Source of the DNA: Sulfurospirillum oryzae
GTDB taxonomy: Bacteria; Campylobacterota; Campylobacteria; Campylobacterales; Sulfurospirillaceae
NCBI RefSeq assembly: GCF_025770725.1
Contig: NZ_JANZKZ010000002.1
Span: forward strand, 124,001 to 188,000
Direction: 5' to 3'
DNA: 64,000 bases
The position numbers were made by a program, and so were the translations under genes. Position 1 is the stretch's first letter; the number at the start of each line of letters is the position of its first letter. The notes beneath the pieces are model-generated. The model was not told the DNA's origin. It ran no database searches and saw only the letters and a program-made list of their open reading frames with translations. Positions 33,862 through 43,435 of this stretch are shown here, one piece after another.

Positions 33862-36003
33862 TTATGTTCTGAATTTATTGAGGATGGCGTTGAGTTGGGT
33901 GGTGAGTTCATTGAGGTGCTCACTCGCCCCTGCGATTTCTTCCACACTTCTGGTATTTTGCGTTGATAACGTATTGATTTCTTCGATTTTGGAAACGATG
34001 GTATCGATTTTTTCACCTGTTTGGATGTAGTCGTTAACCGTTTTTTCATTGAGTTTGGTTGCAACATTCATCATAGAAACAGTGTTATCCAGTTTGCTTT
34101 CCACATCCCCCGCGAGCGTGTTTAATTCTTGGATTTGTGTTGAATTAACATTCATTCTCTCTGAGCTGTCCGTGATAGCTTGAACAATGACATTAATGGT
34201 TGTGTTGATTTCAACCAAGCTTTTTTGGGTGCGCTCTGCTAAGTTGCGTACTTCATCGGCAACGACTGCAAAGCCTCTTCCATGCTCTCCTGCACGTGCA
34301 GCTTCGATGGCAGCATTGAGTGCTAGAAGGTTTGTTTGATCAGCAATATCGCCGATGACGGTAAGAACATTTTTAACTTGGTCGGCATCAGAGTTAAGTT
34401 GTTGGATTTTTTGTGCAAGTTCTTGCTCTGTTTGTGCGCTCTCTTGAACACGCTGTCCCAGTTTTTGAAGGAACTTACGAGCACTTTGGAGTTCATTATT
34501 TGCCTTAACAATCTCTTCTTTTGAAGCTTTTGCTTCATTGACGGAAGAGACAATTTCTTGTTTGGTCTCGCTTGACATGTGTGTGGCTTGAGAAATGATG
34601 ATTGAAGAGTCTTCCACGCGTTTGCCCACTTGCAGGGTTGTCGCTGAGAGCTCATGCGCAATCGATGCATTTTCAGAACTGGTGTCTTTTGCTAATTTGA
34701 TGGTTGAGTGAACTTTATCGATAAATTGGTTAATCTCATGGGAAGCATCACCAATTTCATCTTGATTTTTAATAGCTAATTTTTTGGTTAAATCACCATC
34801 ACCCGTTGCCAAATCATGGGCAGTTTCTTTAAGGCTTAAAAGAGGTTTGGCAATAATACTGGTGGTAAGAAAATAGATTGCAATAATAGCCAGTAAAGCA
34901 ACGATAAAACCAACGACAACTTGCAATAAAGCATTATTATAAAGTCGATCGGTCATGTCTTTATCAAGCACCAACGCTTTAGCCAATATAATTTCACGTG
35001 GCACTTGAATCAAAACTGCCCAAGGTTTACCTGTCTGTCCAAGCTTGATTGGGGCAACCGTTTCTATCATGCCACTCTCATTGTTGATACGAACTAACTC
35101 TTTACCTGCTTGAATCGCTTTATAAATCTCTTCCCAACCTTTAGGCATCACTTGTTTAAAATGACCTCCAATCATAGAAGGGTTCTCACTTTGGGCTACC
35201 AACAGACCATTGTCTGCAATGATGGAGACTTGCCCATTAGATTCAAATAATGCTTTATCAGCTTTTTCAGCAATTTTTTGAACAAAGTCTAAGTTATAGT
35301 CAGCACCGGCAACGCCATAGAATTTACCATTGACAGTAATTGGCACAGACATTGTCGCAAGAAACACTTGCTTACCTTGTACGATGTAAGGCAAAGGTCC
35401 AAGAACACTCTCTTTATTCTGCTCACGTGGGGTAATATACCATCCACCTTTAAGAACACCATTAGGATGCTTGTCGTAGGTGTCGTACTCGACTAACGGT
35501 TGAACGGCAATATTGCCTTTGTCATCACGCGTCCAGTAAGGGGTAAAGCGCCCAGTCGTTGGATTATTGCCGTCTTTGTCCACACGAAAGTTGGCATCAG
35601 CGCCATCGATTGCATTTGGCTCCCAACAGGAGTAGGTACCATTAAAGCTCTTGTTGCTTTTCAATACATTGAGAAGCACAGCATTGAGCTGGTCGCGGCC
35701 AATGCCCAGCGCTTCTTTACCATCTTTAGGTTTGAGTTTACTCACTTCAAAGGTATTAGCCATCGTACGAGCAGCATCCAAAGCCAACTCCAATTCAGCT
35801 TGAATAGTACCACTTTGCTCGCCAGCTAAATTTTGTAGTCTCTCCATGTTAAGCTCTGTTAACAAAGAAGAAACCTCCGCGGAAACGCGATCTTGTGTTC
35901 TCGTAGATGAAAACAACCCGTAACCCACCAATAGAATAACTGCTGAAACCAAGCAAAGCCCGGCTATCAAAACAATCTTCGTTTGAATCGACTTAAATAT
36001 CAT
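33862..36003 (-). CDS. Methyl-accepting chemotaxis protein with dCache sensor
   Basis: 713-aa transmembrane chemoreceptor. One N-terminal membrane helix (about 10-30) is followed by a double-Cache periplasmic ligand domain (about 35-340; [27 protein letters not shown]). Then come a second helix (about 360-385), HAMP (about 385-440) and the cytoplasmic signalling domain with the hairpin tip [20 protein letters not shown] near residue 560. dCache domains of this kind sense amino acids, carboxylates or similar solutes; the ligand is unknown. It is divergent from nifH, whose promoter lies in the gap. Confidence 0.92.
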   Translation of the reverse strand: MIFKSIQTKIVLIAGLCLVSAVILLVGYGLFSSTRTQDRVSAEVSSLLTELNMERLQNLAGEQSGTIQAELELALDAARTMANTFEVSKLKPKDGKEALGIGRDQLNAVLLNVLKSNKSFNGTYSCWEPNAIDGADANFRVDKDGNNPTTGRFTPYWTRDDKGNIAVQPLVEYDTYDKHPNGVLKGGWYITPREQNKESVLGPLPYIVQGKQVFLATMSVPITVNGKFYGVAGADYNLDFVQKIAEKADKALFESNGQVSIIADNGLLVAQSENPSMIGGHFKQVMPKGWEEIYKAIQAGKELVRINNESGMIETVAPIKLGQTGKPWAVLIQVPREIILAKALVLDKDMTDRLYNNALLQVVVGFIVALLAIIAIYFLTTSIIAKPLLSLKETAHDLATGDGDLTKKLAIKNQDEIGDASHEINQFIDKVHSTIKLAKDTSSENASIAHELSATTLQVGKRVEDSSIIISQATHMSSETKQEIVSSVNEAKASKEEIVKANNELQSARKFLQKLGQRVQESAQTEQELAQKIQQLNSDADQVKNVLTVIGDIADQTNLLALNAAIEAARAGEHGRGFAVVADEVRNLAERTQKSLVEINTTINVIVQAITDSSERMNVNSTQIQELNTLAGDVESKLDNTVSMMNVATKLNEKTVNDYIQTGEKIDTIVSKIEEINTLSTQNTRSVEEIAGASEHLNELTTQLNAILNKFRT

Positions 36004-36086
36004 GATATGCTCCTTTTTTATTATTATATAATTTTGTATTAAAAAACTATCTTAGATGAAAATTGATTTAAAGTCAATCTACATGT

Positions 36087-37120
<1,034 letters not shown>

Positions 37121-37130
37121 GCCATTGATG

Positions 37131-37210
37131 ACACGCTTTTAAAGCAAAGCTCTAAAAGCTACGCTAACGCTGAGTTTCCCTCGGCGTGAAGCCCACGCAC
37201 CTTTGGTGCT
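37131..37210 (+). repeat. 80-bp nif intergenic repeat, copy A
   Basis: Runs from ACACGCTTTTAAAGCAAAGC to CACGCACCTTTGGTGCT. It matches the reverse complement of copy B (37607-37686) over the full 80 bases with scattered mismatches and little length change. It contains a small hairpin GCACC-TTT-GGTGC at its end. Copies A and B bracket the gene at 37239 and could pair in the nifHDK transcript. Confidence 0.85.
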
Positions 37211-37238
37211 TAAAAAATAAAAATGTAAGGAGCATATT

Positions 37239-37598
37239 ATGTTTATTTGCGGATACCACTTCCCAGCATCTTTGGGAAATAAAATTAGTCATGAACAAGT
37301 TATCGAAAGAGTTACAGCAGAAGTTGGCGATCTTTCAGATGTTAGTTACGCAATTCTTATTAGCGAAAATCGTGATGGCATCAAACAAGAAGACCTAAAA
37401 GTTGAAAAAGGATCATTCCTTTTTACCGCATTGGCTGATTACTATAAAAAATCAGACATTGAGGGTGAATACAAAATGATTTATTACACCAACAAGTATC
37501 AAATGAGTGAGATTTCAAAAGCAGTCGATGGTGGCGCAACAGCAGATGTTTGCAAAAAGCTTGATGATATGCTTCTTTACAGAGTTAAAGTCGCTTAA
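37239..37598 (+). CDS. Unrecognised protein between nifH and nifD
   Basis: 119-aa soluble protein, mixed alpha/beta, with three cysteines or fewer and no recognised motif. It is not a P-II (NifI) protein: the T-loop and family signatures are missing. It is not NifT, NifW or CowN in appearance. AAGGAG at 37226-37231 with a seven-base gap supports the ATG. It lies inside the nifHDK operon and is bracketed by the 80-bp inverted repeats. Position implies a nitrogenase-related role (regulation or protection), but nothing in the sequence shows which. It keeps an intact frame and normal composition. Confidence 0.75.
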   Translation: MFICGYHFPASLGNKISHEQVIERVTAEVGDLSDVSYAILISENRDGIKQEDLKVEKGSFLFTALADYYKKSDIEGEYKMIYYTNKYQMSEISKAVDGGATADVCKKLDDMLLYRVKVA

Positions 37599-37606
37599 TC
37601 AGACAT

Positions 37607-37686
37607 AGCACCAAGGGTGCGTGGGCACTCTGCCAAAGAGAGCCCAGTGATAACGTAGTCTTTGGAGCTTTGCTCTAAAGGCGTGT
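37607..37686 (-). repeat. 80-bp nif intergenic repeat, copy B (inverted)
   Basis: Inverted partner of copy A. It carries internal hairpins: GCACC-AA-GGGTGC at 37609-37620 and GGGC-ACTCT...AGAGA-GCCC over 37623-37645, plus GAGC-TTT-GCTC near 37666. It ends 23 bases before the nifD start codon. Confidence 0.85.
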
Positions 37687-37709
37687 TAAAAAATGAAAAG
37701 GAAAAGAGC

Positions 37710-39164
37710 ATGACAACAGAAACACTACTAAGCCAACAAGAAGCCGCCATCGCGGAAGTTCTTGCTGCTTACCCTGAAAAGGCGCAAAAAAGTAGAGCAA
37801 AACACCTTGGCGTTGATATGCCTGAGGGTGTTAAAGGTGCTTGTGATGCAACCAAAAGCAACAAACAAACCGTTCCAGGTGTCATGTCTCAAAGAGGTTG
37901 TGCCTACGCTGGAAGTAAGGGTGTTGTTTGGGGCCCTGTGAAAGATATGATTCATATCTCTCACGGACCAGTTGGTTGTGGTCAATATAGCCGTGCAGGT
38001 AGAAGAAACTATTACATCGGAACAACTGGCGTTGATACGTATGTAACGATGAACTTCACAACAGATTACAATGAAAAAGACATCGTTTTCGGTGGCGATA
38101 AAAAACTTAAAGCCGCACTCGCAGAGATTGACGGACTTTTCCCATTGAACAATGGTATCTCCGTACAAAGTGAGTGTCCTATCGGTTTGATTGGTGATGA
38201 TATTCAAGCGGTAGCCAAAGCGTATAAAAAAGAGTCAGGTAAGCCTACCGTTGCGGTTTCGTGTGAAGGTTTTCGTGGTGTTTCCCAAAGTCTTGGTCAC
38301 CACATTGCGAACGATATGCTTCGCGATGAGGTTTTACCTGATAACTCTTATAAAAAAGACTTTGAGTCAACTCCGTATGATGTTGCGATCATTGGCGACT
38401 ATAACATCGGAGGAGATGCTTGGAGTTCAAGAATTTTACTTGAAGAGATGGGGCTTCGTGTTATTGCTCAATGGAGTGGCGATGCGACTTATAAAGAGTT
38501 AACCATCGCTCCAAAAGCGAAAATCAACCTTCTTCACTGCTACCGAAGTATGAACTATGTTGTTCGTCACATGGAGCAAGAATTTGGTGTGCCTTGGATG
38601 GAATATAACTTCTTTGGACCAAGCAAAACAACAGAGAGTTTACGCAAAATTGCGGCATTCTTTGATGAGAGTATTCAAGCTAAAACTGAAGCGGTTATCG
38701 CAAAATACACAGCTATGACAGACGCTGTCATTGCTAAATACCGTCCAAAATTGGAAGGCAAAACCGTTATGTTGTACGTCGGCGGATTACGTCCTCGTCA
38801 CGTTATCGGTGCTTACGAAGATTTGGGAATGAAGATTATTGGAACAGGTTATGAGTTCGGACATGGTGATGACTACAAACGTACCAAAGATGAGCTTAAT
38901 GGTACAACCTTGATCTATGACGATACCAACGAGTACGAATTAGAGCAATTTGTCAAAAGACTCAAACCTGATCTTGTAGCCAGCGGTGTTAAAGAGAAGT
39001 ACGTTTTCCAAAAAATGGGATTACCATTTAGACAAATGCACTCTTGGGATTATAGTGGTCCGTATCATGGATACGATGCCTTTGCAATTTTTGCAAAAGA
39101 CATGGATTTGGCGTTGAACTCCCCAGTATGGGCTCACACCAAAGCACCATGGGAATCTAACTAA
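37710..39164 (+). CDS. nifD: Nitrogenase MoFe protein alpha chain NifD
   Basis: 484-aa alpha subunit carrying FeMo-cofactor. P-cluster cysteines are seen in [16 protein letters not shown] and [11 protein letters not shown]. The FeMo-co ligands are seen as the Cys in [11 protein letters not shown] and the His in [17 protein letters not shown]. The [17 protein letters not shown] block is typical of Mo nitrogenase, and no anfG/vnfG gene lies between D and K. A frame opens at 37662 within repeat B, but AAAAGGAAAAG before the ATG at 37710 and homology decide the start. It follows repeat B and precedes nifK by ten bases. Confidence 0.97.
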   Translation: MTTETLLSQQEAAIAEVLAAYPEKAQKSRAKHLGVDMPEGVKGACDATKSNKQTVPGVMSQRGCAYAGSKGVVWGPVKDMIHISHGPVGCGQYSRAGRRNYYIGTTGVDTYVTMNFTTDYNEKDIVFGGDKKLKAALAEIDGLFPLNNGISVQSECPIGLIGDDIQAVAKAYKKESGKPTVAVSCEGFRGVSQSLGHHIANDMLRDEVLPDNSYKKDFESTPYDVAIIGDYNIGGDAWSSRILLEEMGLRVIAQWSGDATYKELTIAPKAKINLLHCYRSMNYVVRHMEQEFGVPWMEYNFFGPSKTTESLRKIAAFFDESIQAKTEAVIAKYTAMTDAVIAKYRPKLEGKTVMLYVGGLRPRHVIGAYEDLGMKIIGTGYEFGHGDDYKRTKDELNGTTLIYDDTNEYELEQFVKRLKPDLVASGVKEKYVFQKMGLPFRQMHSWDYSGPYHGYDAFAIFAKDMDLALNSPVWAHTKAPWESN

Positions 39165-39174
39165 GGAGAGCACA

Positions 39175-40728
39175 ATGCAAGACGTAGAAAACATAGTAAA
39201 CGGGCAAAAGCTCTTTTTAAAACCAGAGTATCAAGAAGTTTTCAAAAACAAAAAACAGTTTGAGGGTCATGCAGGCGCTACAAACCCTGAAAAAGTAAAA
39301 GACATTGCTAAGTGGACAACAACATGGGAATACCGTGAGAAAAACTTAGCACGTGAGCACATCACGATCAACCCAGCTAAAGCGTGTCAACCTTTGGGTG
39401 CTGTTATGGCAGCCCTTGGTTTTGAGAACACCATGCCGTATGTTCATGGTAGTCACGGTTGTGTGGCTTACTTTAGAAGCTATTTTACACGTCACTTTAA
39501 AGAGCCAACACCTTGTGTATCTGACTCAATGAGTGAAAGTGCAGCGGTATTTGGTGGTTTGGCGAATATGAAAGAGGGTTTACGTAACTGTAAAGCGCTT
39601 TACAAACCAGACATGATCGCGGTTTCGACTACATGTATGGCAGAAGTTATCGGTGATGACTTGAACGCTTTTGTTATCGGCGCTCGTAAAGATGCTGAGG
39701 GTGAGCTTGACAACACGCCAATCCCAGCGGCACACACACCTTCATTTGTTGGTAGCCACGTTACAGGTTATGACAATATGATGAACGCAATCCTTCAAGA
39801 ACTCAACATGGTTGAAGAGGGCGTTGAAGTAGAAAAAGATAGCGAACGCATCAACATCATTCCAGGGTTTGAGCCATACCTTGGAAGTTTGAAAGAGGTG
39901 AAAAAAATCGCTTCTATGTTCAGCGACAAGATTGTGATGCTTGGTGACCATGAAGAGCAATGGAACACTCCAGCAGGCGAGTACAAACTTTACGCTGGCG
40001 GTACACCTTTAGCGGTTGCAAAAACAGCAAGAGGCGCAGCTGCTACGATTTCTTTGCAAAAGTACTCAACACAGGCTACTGCAAAGATGATCAAGGGTGA
40101 TTGGAAACAAAACTATGTTACATGTAATCCAATCGGTCTTGCTGGAACAGATGCGTTTGTAATGAAACTGAGCGAGCTTACAGGCAAGCCAGTACCAAAA
40201 GAGTTGACACTTCAACGTGGTCAACTTGTCGATGCTATGCAAGACAGCTATCCGTATATGCACGGTAAGAAATTTGCCATCTGGGGAGATCCTGACTTCT
40301 TGTTAGGCGTTGTCTCTTTCTTGGTTGAAATGGGAGCCATTCCTACACATGTTCTTTGTCATAATGCACCACGTAAAAACTGGGAAAAAGAGATGCAAGC
40401 GATTCTTGACAAATGTACTTTCAAAGAAGAGTGCAACATTTGGGCAGGTAAAGACTTGTGGCATTTAAGAAGCCTTCTCTTTACCGAGCCGGTTGATTTT
40501 ATGATCGGTAACGTTTATGGTAAAGAGCTTTACAGAGATACCAAAATACCTTTGATCAGAATTGGTTTCCCAATTTTTGATAGACACCACTTACATAGAT
40601 ACTCTATCAGTGGCTACGAAGGTGCGCTAAATCTTTTAACTTGGATTACCAACTCCGTCCTCGACGCGTTGGATGAAGAGACAAAAGATATTGGCAAAAC
40701 AGATTATTTCTTCGACTGCGTCAGATAA
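39175..40728 (+). CDS. nifK: Nitrogenase MoFe protein beta chain NifK
   Basis: 517-aa beta subunit. The P-cluster cysteines are visible in KACQPLGAVMAALG, SHGCVAYFRS and STTCMAEVIGDDL. An AAGGAG site precedes the ATG. It carries the only perfect palindrome core found in the nif genes, at 40118-40127 where it encodes YVTCN. The operon ends at a strong UUCG-loop terminator 5 bases after the stop, so nifENB are not part of this transcript. Confidence 0.97.
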   Translation: MQDVENIVNGQKLFLKPEYQEVFKNKKQFEGHAGATNPEKVKDIAKWTTTWEYREKNLAREHITINPAKACQPLGAVMAALGFENTMPYVHGSHGCVAYFRSYFTRHFKEPTPCVSDSMSESAAVFGGLANMKEGLRNCKALYKPDMIAVSTTCMAEVIGDDLNAFVIGARKDAEGELDNTPIPAAHTPSFVGSHVTGYDNMMNAILQELNMVEEGVEVEKDSERINIIPGFEPYLGSLKEVKKIASMFSDKIVMLGDHEEQWNTPAGEYKLYAGGTPLAVAKTARGAAATISLQKYSTQATAKMIKGDWKQNYVTCNPIGLAGTDAFVMKLSELTGKPVPKELTLQRGQLVDAMQDSYPYMHGKKFAIWGDPDFLLGVVSFLVEMGAIPTHVLCHNAPRKNWEKEMQAILDKCTFKEECNIWAGKDLWHLRSLLFTEPVDFMIGNVYGKELYRDTKIPLIRIGFPIFDRHHLHRYSISGYEGALNLLTWITNSVLDALDEETKDIGKTDYFFDCVR

Positions 40729-40730
40729 GT

Positions 40731-40756
40731 TGAGAGCTTCGGCTCTCTTCTTTTTT
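40731..40756 (+). terminator. Strong terminator of nifHDK
   Basis: GAGAGC-TTCG-GCTCTC followed by TTCTTTTTT; the stem and T-run begin at 40732. A 26-base identical copy ends the glycine-rich protein gene at 43307-43332. Confidence 0.9.
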
Positions 40757-41156
40757 ATTTTCCGCCTTTTCCACCACCACCTTTGCCTCCATTGCTTCCT
40801 TTTCCACTTCCACTTCCACTTCCACTTCCACTTCCATTGCATGCTCCAGAAGAAGCACTAGAACTGTTTCCATTTGAGCCTCTTCCTGTAAGTGCATTGA
40901 TCTGTTGTGTTGTTACATCCTCATTTTTTTCAGCATTGAGCGTAGACATCATCTGTTCTCTTTTAGCTTCATTTTCGATTCTTGCACGCTCTTTAATCGC
41001 TTGAATATAACGATGACGGTACTGTCTTGGGGCATTTTGCATCTGCGTGCTCAGTTCTTCAATAGTTTTGGCATTTTGTATCTCTTGGGCGACATCATTT
41101 TCATCAAGGGCATAGAGGCATAAAACCAGCAAGCAAAACAGCGTTAAATGTTTCAT
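40755..41156 (-). CDS. Small exported protein with glycine/serine-rich tail
   Basis: 133-aa exported protein. A signal peptide (about 1-16, ending YALDE) is followed by a charged helical region (about 20-85) with ENDVAQEIQNAKTIEELSTQMQNAP. A low-complexity tail (about 95-133) contains a run of Gly-Ser pairs and ends Lys/Gly-rich. The helical part resembles DUF1104-type small periplasmic proteins of Campylobacterota, and the tail is like that of the protein at 42956. The start overlaps the end of the histidine kinase gene by four bases (ATGA), so it is the third gene of that operon. Confidence 0.65.
   Translation of the reverse strand: MKHLTLFCLLVLCLYALDENDVAQEIQNAKTIEELSTQMQNAPRQYRHRYIQAIKERARIENEAKREQMMSTLNAEKNEDVTTQQINALTGRGSNGNSSSASSGACNGSGSGSGSGSGKGSNGGKGGGGKGGK
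40802..40837 (-). repeat. Hexanucleotide repeat in the glycine-rich gene
   Basis: TTCCAC is repeated five times perfectly from 40802, with a sixth imperfect unit; the minus strand reads GGAAGT, coding Gly-Ser. The unit length keeps the frame, so length changes would vary the tail without breaking the gene. Confidence 0.85.
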
Positions 41157-42202
41157 GCTTTTTCCTCTTTTGAGAAGAGGAGTGTGATCGATGTTCCCAT
41201 CTCAGCATTGCTTTCCAGCGTAATGTGAATAGCTAAAATATCGCACAATGTTTTAACAATATTGAGCCCTAATCCCAGCCCTTTTTCACTCTCTTTATAG
41301 TAGCGCTCATAGACAAGATCACAGCGCTTGATACCCATACCTGTATCGCTAATCGTGACAACATTTTCTATATTACGTAGGGTGACTGAGCCATTTTTGC
41401 GGTTATATTTGCAGGCATTTGATATGAGATTATCAAAAATCCTTGCAATAGAATCAGGATCGCTATGGATGATGCAAGGCTCTGTTTCAAAGATAAATGT
41501 CAGTTTTGGGTAAAGCTTTTGATAGAGTTTTGCTCTTACATGTAAAAGTTTTTCAAGATCAATTTCGCTTTTTTTGGGAATAAATCCTTGATGCAAAACT
41601 TCAAGATTACGGTACAAAGAAGCTATCGTTTTTGCCGCTAACTCGATACGCTCTAAGGCTTCAGATGGAGCTGTTTTGGCGATGGATTTGGTATTTAAAA
41701 GTATCGAAGTTACGGGTGTATTGAGATCATGAATCATATCTTTTAAGAAACTTTCCAAAAGATAGAGTGCATGCCTGAGCGGATAAAGTGCGTAAAACGA
41801 GTACAAGAGTGAAAAGACAGTGATGGTACATAAAAGAATGCTATAGATCAAAAGCACTTTGTTAAAAAGAGTATGAATCTGGGCATTGTATTCTTCATAA
41901 GGCATAATGACTTTGAACATGGAATTTTTCGTACTAGGGATGGCAAAATACCCGCACATATCGTTACCGCATGGTTGTAAATTGAGCTCATCTACAGTAT
42001 TGTCGTAAGGAATGACATCAACTTCAAAAGTGTAATTTTGAAAATCATACGTAAAAGATTTCATTTTTGAGAAGATCTGTTCTTCTAAAATATGTTTTTG
42101 TTCACTGAAATAAAAATAGGCAACAAGCGTGGTTGAGAGCATCAATGTGGCAAAGAAAATGCCAAATGTTTTAAAAAAAGCCTCTTTCTCATACTTTTTC
42201 AA
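41153..42202 (-). CDS. Sensor histidine kinase (DccS-like)
   Basis: 349-aa membrane kinase with two helices (about 12-32 and 115-140) enclosing a short periplasmic sensor domain that contains CGNDMCGYF. The phosphoacceptor His is in MIHDLNTPVTSILLN (about 155), followed by the ATP-binding N box (DNLISNACKYN), G1 box (SDTGMGIKRCD) and G2 box (GLGLGLNIVK). It overlaps the response regulator gene by 14 bases. Operon layout and small exported targets resemble Campylobacter DccRS; this is inference, not a confirmed orthologue. Confidence 0.85.
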   Translation of the reverse strand: MKKYEKEAFFKTFGIFFATLMLSTTLVAYFYFSEQKHILEEQIFSKMKSFTYDFQNYTFEVDVIPYDNTVDELNLQPCGNDMCGYFAIPSTKNSMFKVIMPYEEYNAQIHTLFNKVLLIYSILLCTITVFSLLYSFYALYPLRHALYLLESFLKDMIHDLNTPVTSILLNTKSIAKTAPSEALERIELAAKTIASLYRNLEVLHQGFIPKKSEIDLEKLLHVRAKLYQKLYPKLTFIFETEPCIIHSDPDSIARIFDNLISNACKYNRKNGSVTLRNIENVVTISDTGMGIKRCDLVYERYYKESEKGLGLGLNIVKTLCDILAIHITLESNAEMGTSITLLFSKEEKA

Positions 42203-42824
42203 GGCGGTATCCTATGGCTTTGACATTGATGACATGTAAAGAAAAGCGTTGTTTGAGCTTTGTAATATGCACACGAAGCGCAATGTCGCTTGGTTTTTCC
42301 ATCACATCAAAAAAACTCTCTTTAAGGATGGTTTGACCCAGATTTCGCATAAGAAGGTCAAATATTTCTTTCTCAACAAAACCAAGATCAACTTCTCTTT
42401 CATTGTGAAAAACACGTTTATTTAAAAGGTCATACGTTATTTGACCATACGAAACAAGAGGATTTTTTTTGACGATATGTGCTTTGATGCGCACTAAAAG
42501 TTCATCAAACTCAAAAGGCTTTTTGATGTAATCATCACAAGCATTATCGAAAGCTTTCGTAATGGTTTGTATATCTTTATAGGCACTGATAAAAAAAACG
42601 GGTGTGACATCGCCACTTTCACGTAAGAGTTTGAGCAGATCAAGACCATTTAGAAGTGGAACGTTGATGTCAAAAAGATAAAGATCAAATGAGCTTTCGT
42701 ATGAATAATTTAGTGCCTCTTCTCCATCACTGGCATGTATAACTTCAAAACCTTCACCCCTAAGTAAGCTTTTGAGCGTTTCACATAAAAGGTAGTCATC
42801 TTCGAGAAGTAAGATTTTTGACAT
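42189..42824 (-). CDS. OmpR-family response regulator (DccR-like)
   Basis: 211-aa regulator with a receiver domain (phospho-Asp in LYLFDINVPLLNG, about residue 51; switch Lys in YIKKPFEFDEL) and a C-terminal winged-helix DNA-binding domain (about 125-211). A frame opens at 42914, but the family N terminus MSKILLLEDDY begins at the ATG at 42824. It is the first gene of an operon with the kinase and a glycine-rich exported protein. A direct-repeat element lies upstream on both strands and could be its binding site. Confidence 0.88.
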   Translation of the reverse strand: MSKILLLEDDYLLCETLKSLLRGEGFEVIHASDGEEALNYSYESSFDLYLFDINVPLLNGLDLLKLLRESGDVTPVFFISAYKDIQTITKAFDNACDDYIKKPFEFDELLVRIKAHIVKKNPLVSYGQITYDLLNKRVFHNEREVDLGFVEKEIFDLLMRNLGQTILKESFFDVMEKPSDIALRVHITKLKQRFSLHVINVKAIGYRLEKV

Positions 42825-42857
42825 TGATCTCTCCTTGCTCAAAGGATAGCAAATATC

Positions 42858-42874
42858 TGTTAACGAAGTGTTAA
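42858..42874 (-). promoter_or_regulatory. Direct-repeat operator upstream of the response regulator
   Basis: On the minus strand, TTAACACTTCGTTAACA: two TTAACA half-sites 11 bases apart, in front of the regulator operon. It matches the element at 42893-42910 on the plus strand, in front of the divergent gene. This spacing is usual for OmpR-family binding. Confidence 0.65.
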
Positions 42875-42892
42875 AGTAAAAAAATTTTATCC

Positions 42893-42910
42893 TTAACACT
42901 TGGCTAACAC
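42893..42910 (+). promoter_or_regulatory. Direct-repeat operator upstream of the DUF1104-like gene
   Basis: TTAACACTTGGCTAACAC: TTAACAC and CTAACAC about 11 bases apart. Together with the minus-strand copy it suggests that one regulator controls both divergent transcripts. A -10-like TTATAA lies about 20 bases downstream. Confidence 0.65.
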
Positions 42911-42955
42911 ACAAATTATATAGTTACATTATAACAAATATCAAAGGAGGCTATG

Positions 42956-43288
42956 ATGAAAAAGAGTTTAATCTGTGCATGCTTTATTGGCATGAGTGTT
43001 TTTGCAGCTGACTATTCAGCGATGAGTGCAACGGAGCTAAGTGCTATGCGAGGAACGGTTCCTGCCGAAGATAGAGCTTCTTTTCAAGCGGCTATGCAAG
43101 AAAAAATGCAATCCATGAGTCAAGAAGAGCGCCAAGCTTTTACACAGTCTCGTACTTCAAACCCAGCAACGGGGAACATGGGTTCCAATTCTGGAGGGAT
43201 GAACGGCAGTGGTAATGCAAGTGGTTCAGGCATGGGCGGTAGCGGTATGGGTGGCAATGGAAAAGGTGGTGGACGAGGAGGACGATAA
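42956..43288 (+). CDS. Small exported DUF1104-like protein with glycine-rich tail
   Basis: 110-aa exported protein: signal peptide (about 1-17, ending VFAAD), a helical DUF1104-like segment (YSAMSATELSAMRGTVPAED... about 19-60), then a Gly/Met/Asn/Ser-rich tail ending GGRGGR. AAGGAGG at 42944-42950 favours the ATG at 42956 over 42953. It is divergent from the two-component operon, which encodes a similar exported protein as its last gene, so both are probably targets of the regulator. Function unknown. Confidence 0.72.
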   Translation: MKKSLICACFIGMSVFAADYSAMSATELSAMRGTVPAEDRASFQAAMQEKMQSMSQEERQAFTQSRTSNPATGNMGSNSGGMNGSGNASGSGMGGSGMGGNGKGGGRGGR

Positions 43289-43306
43289 CGCTTCTTCGTG
43301 ATACGC

Positions 43307-43332
43307 TGAGAGCTTCGGCTCTCTTCTTTTTT
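43307..43332 (+). terminator. Terminator of the DUF1104-like gene
   Basis: GAGAGC-TTCG-GCTCTC with a T-run; the same 26 bases as the nifHDK terminator. The two copies lie in the same orientation and flank the two-component locus. Confidence 0.9.
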
Positions 43333-43435
43333 CAACTGATCTTACATCTAAACTATGATACTATGACCTCTTCACGTTTTCAATAGTAAAGGATGGTATA
43401 TGGGTAGAGATGATTTTAGTGTGACAAACACATAA

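Noticed and set aside
37239-37598. A nifI (P-II-like) regulator between nifH and nifD
   Set aside because: The position suggests it, but the protein has none of the P-II signatures or T-loop pattern, so only 'unrecognised' is claimed.
39628-39637. Further copies of the palindrome with only ACATGT
   Set aside because: The bare six-base core occurs in several genes (for example at 39630 and 5332) without the TT/AA flanks and is not counted.
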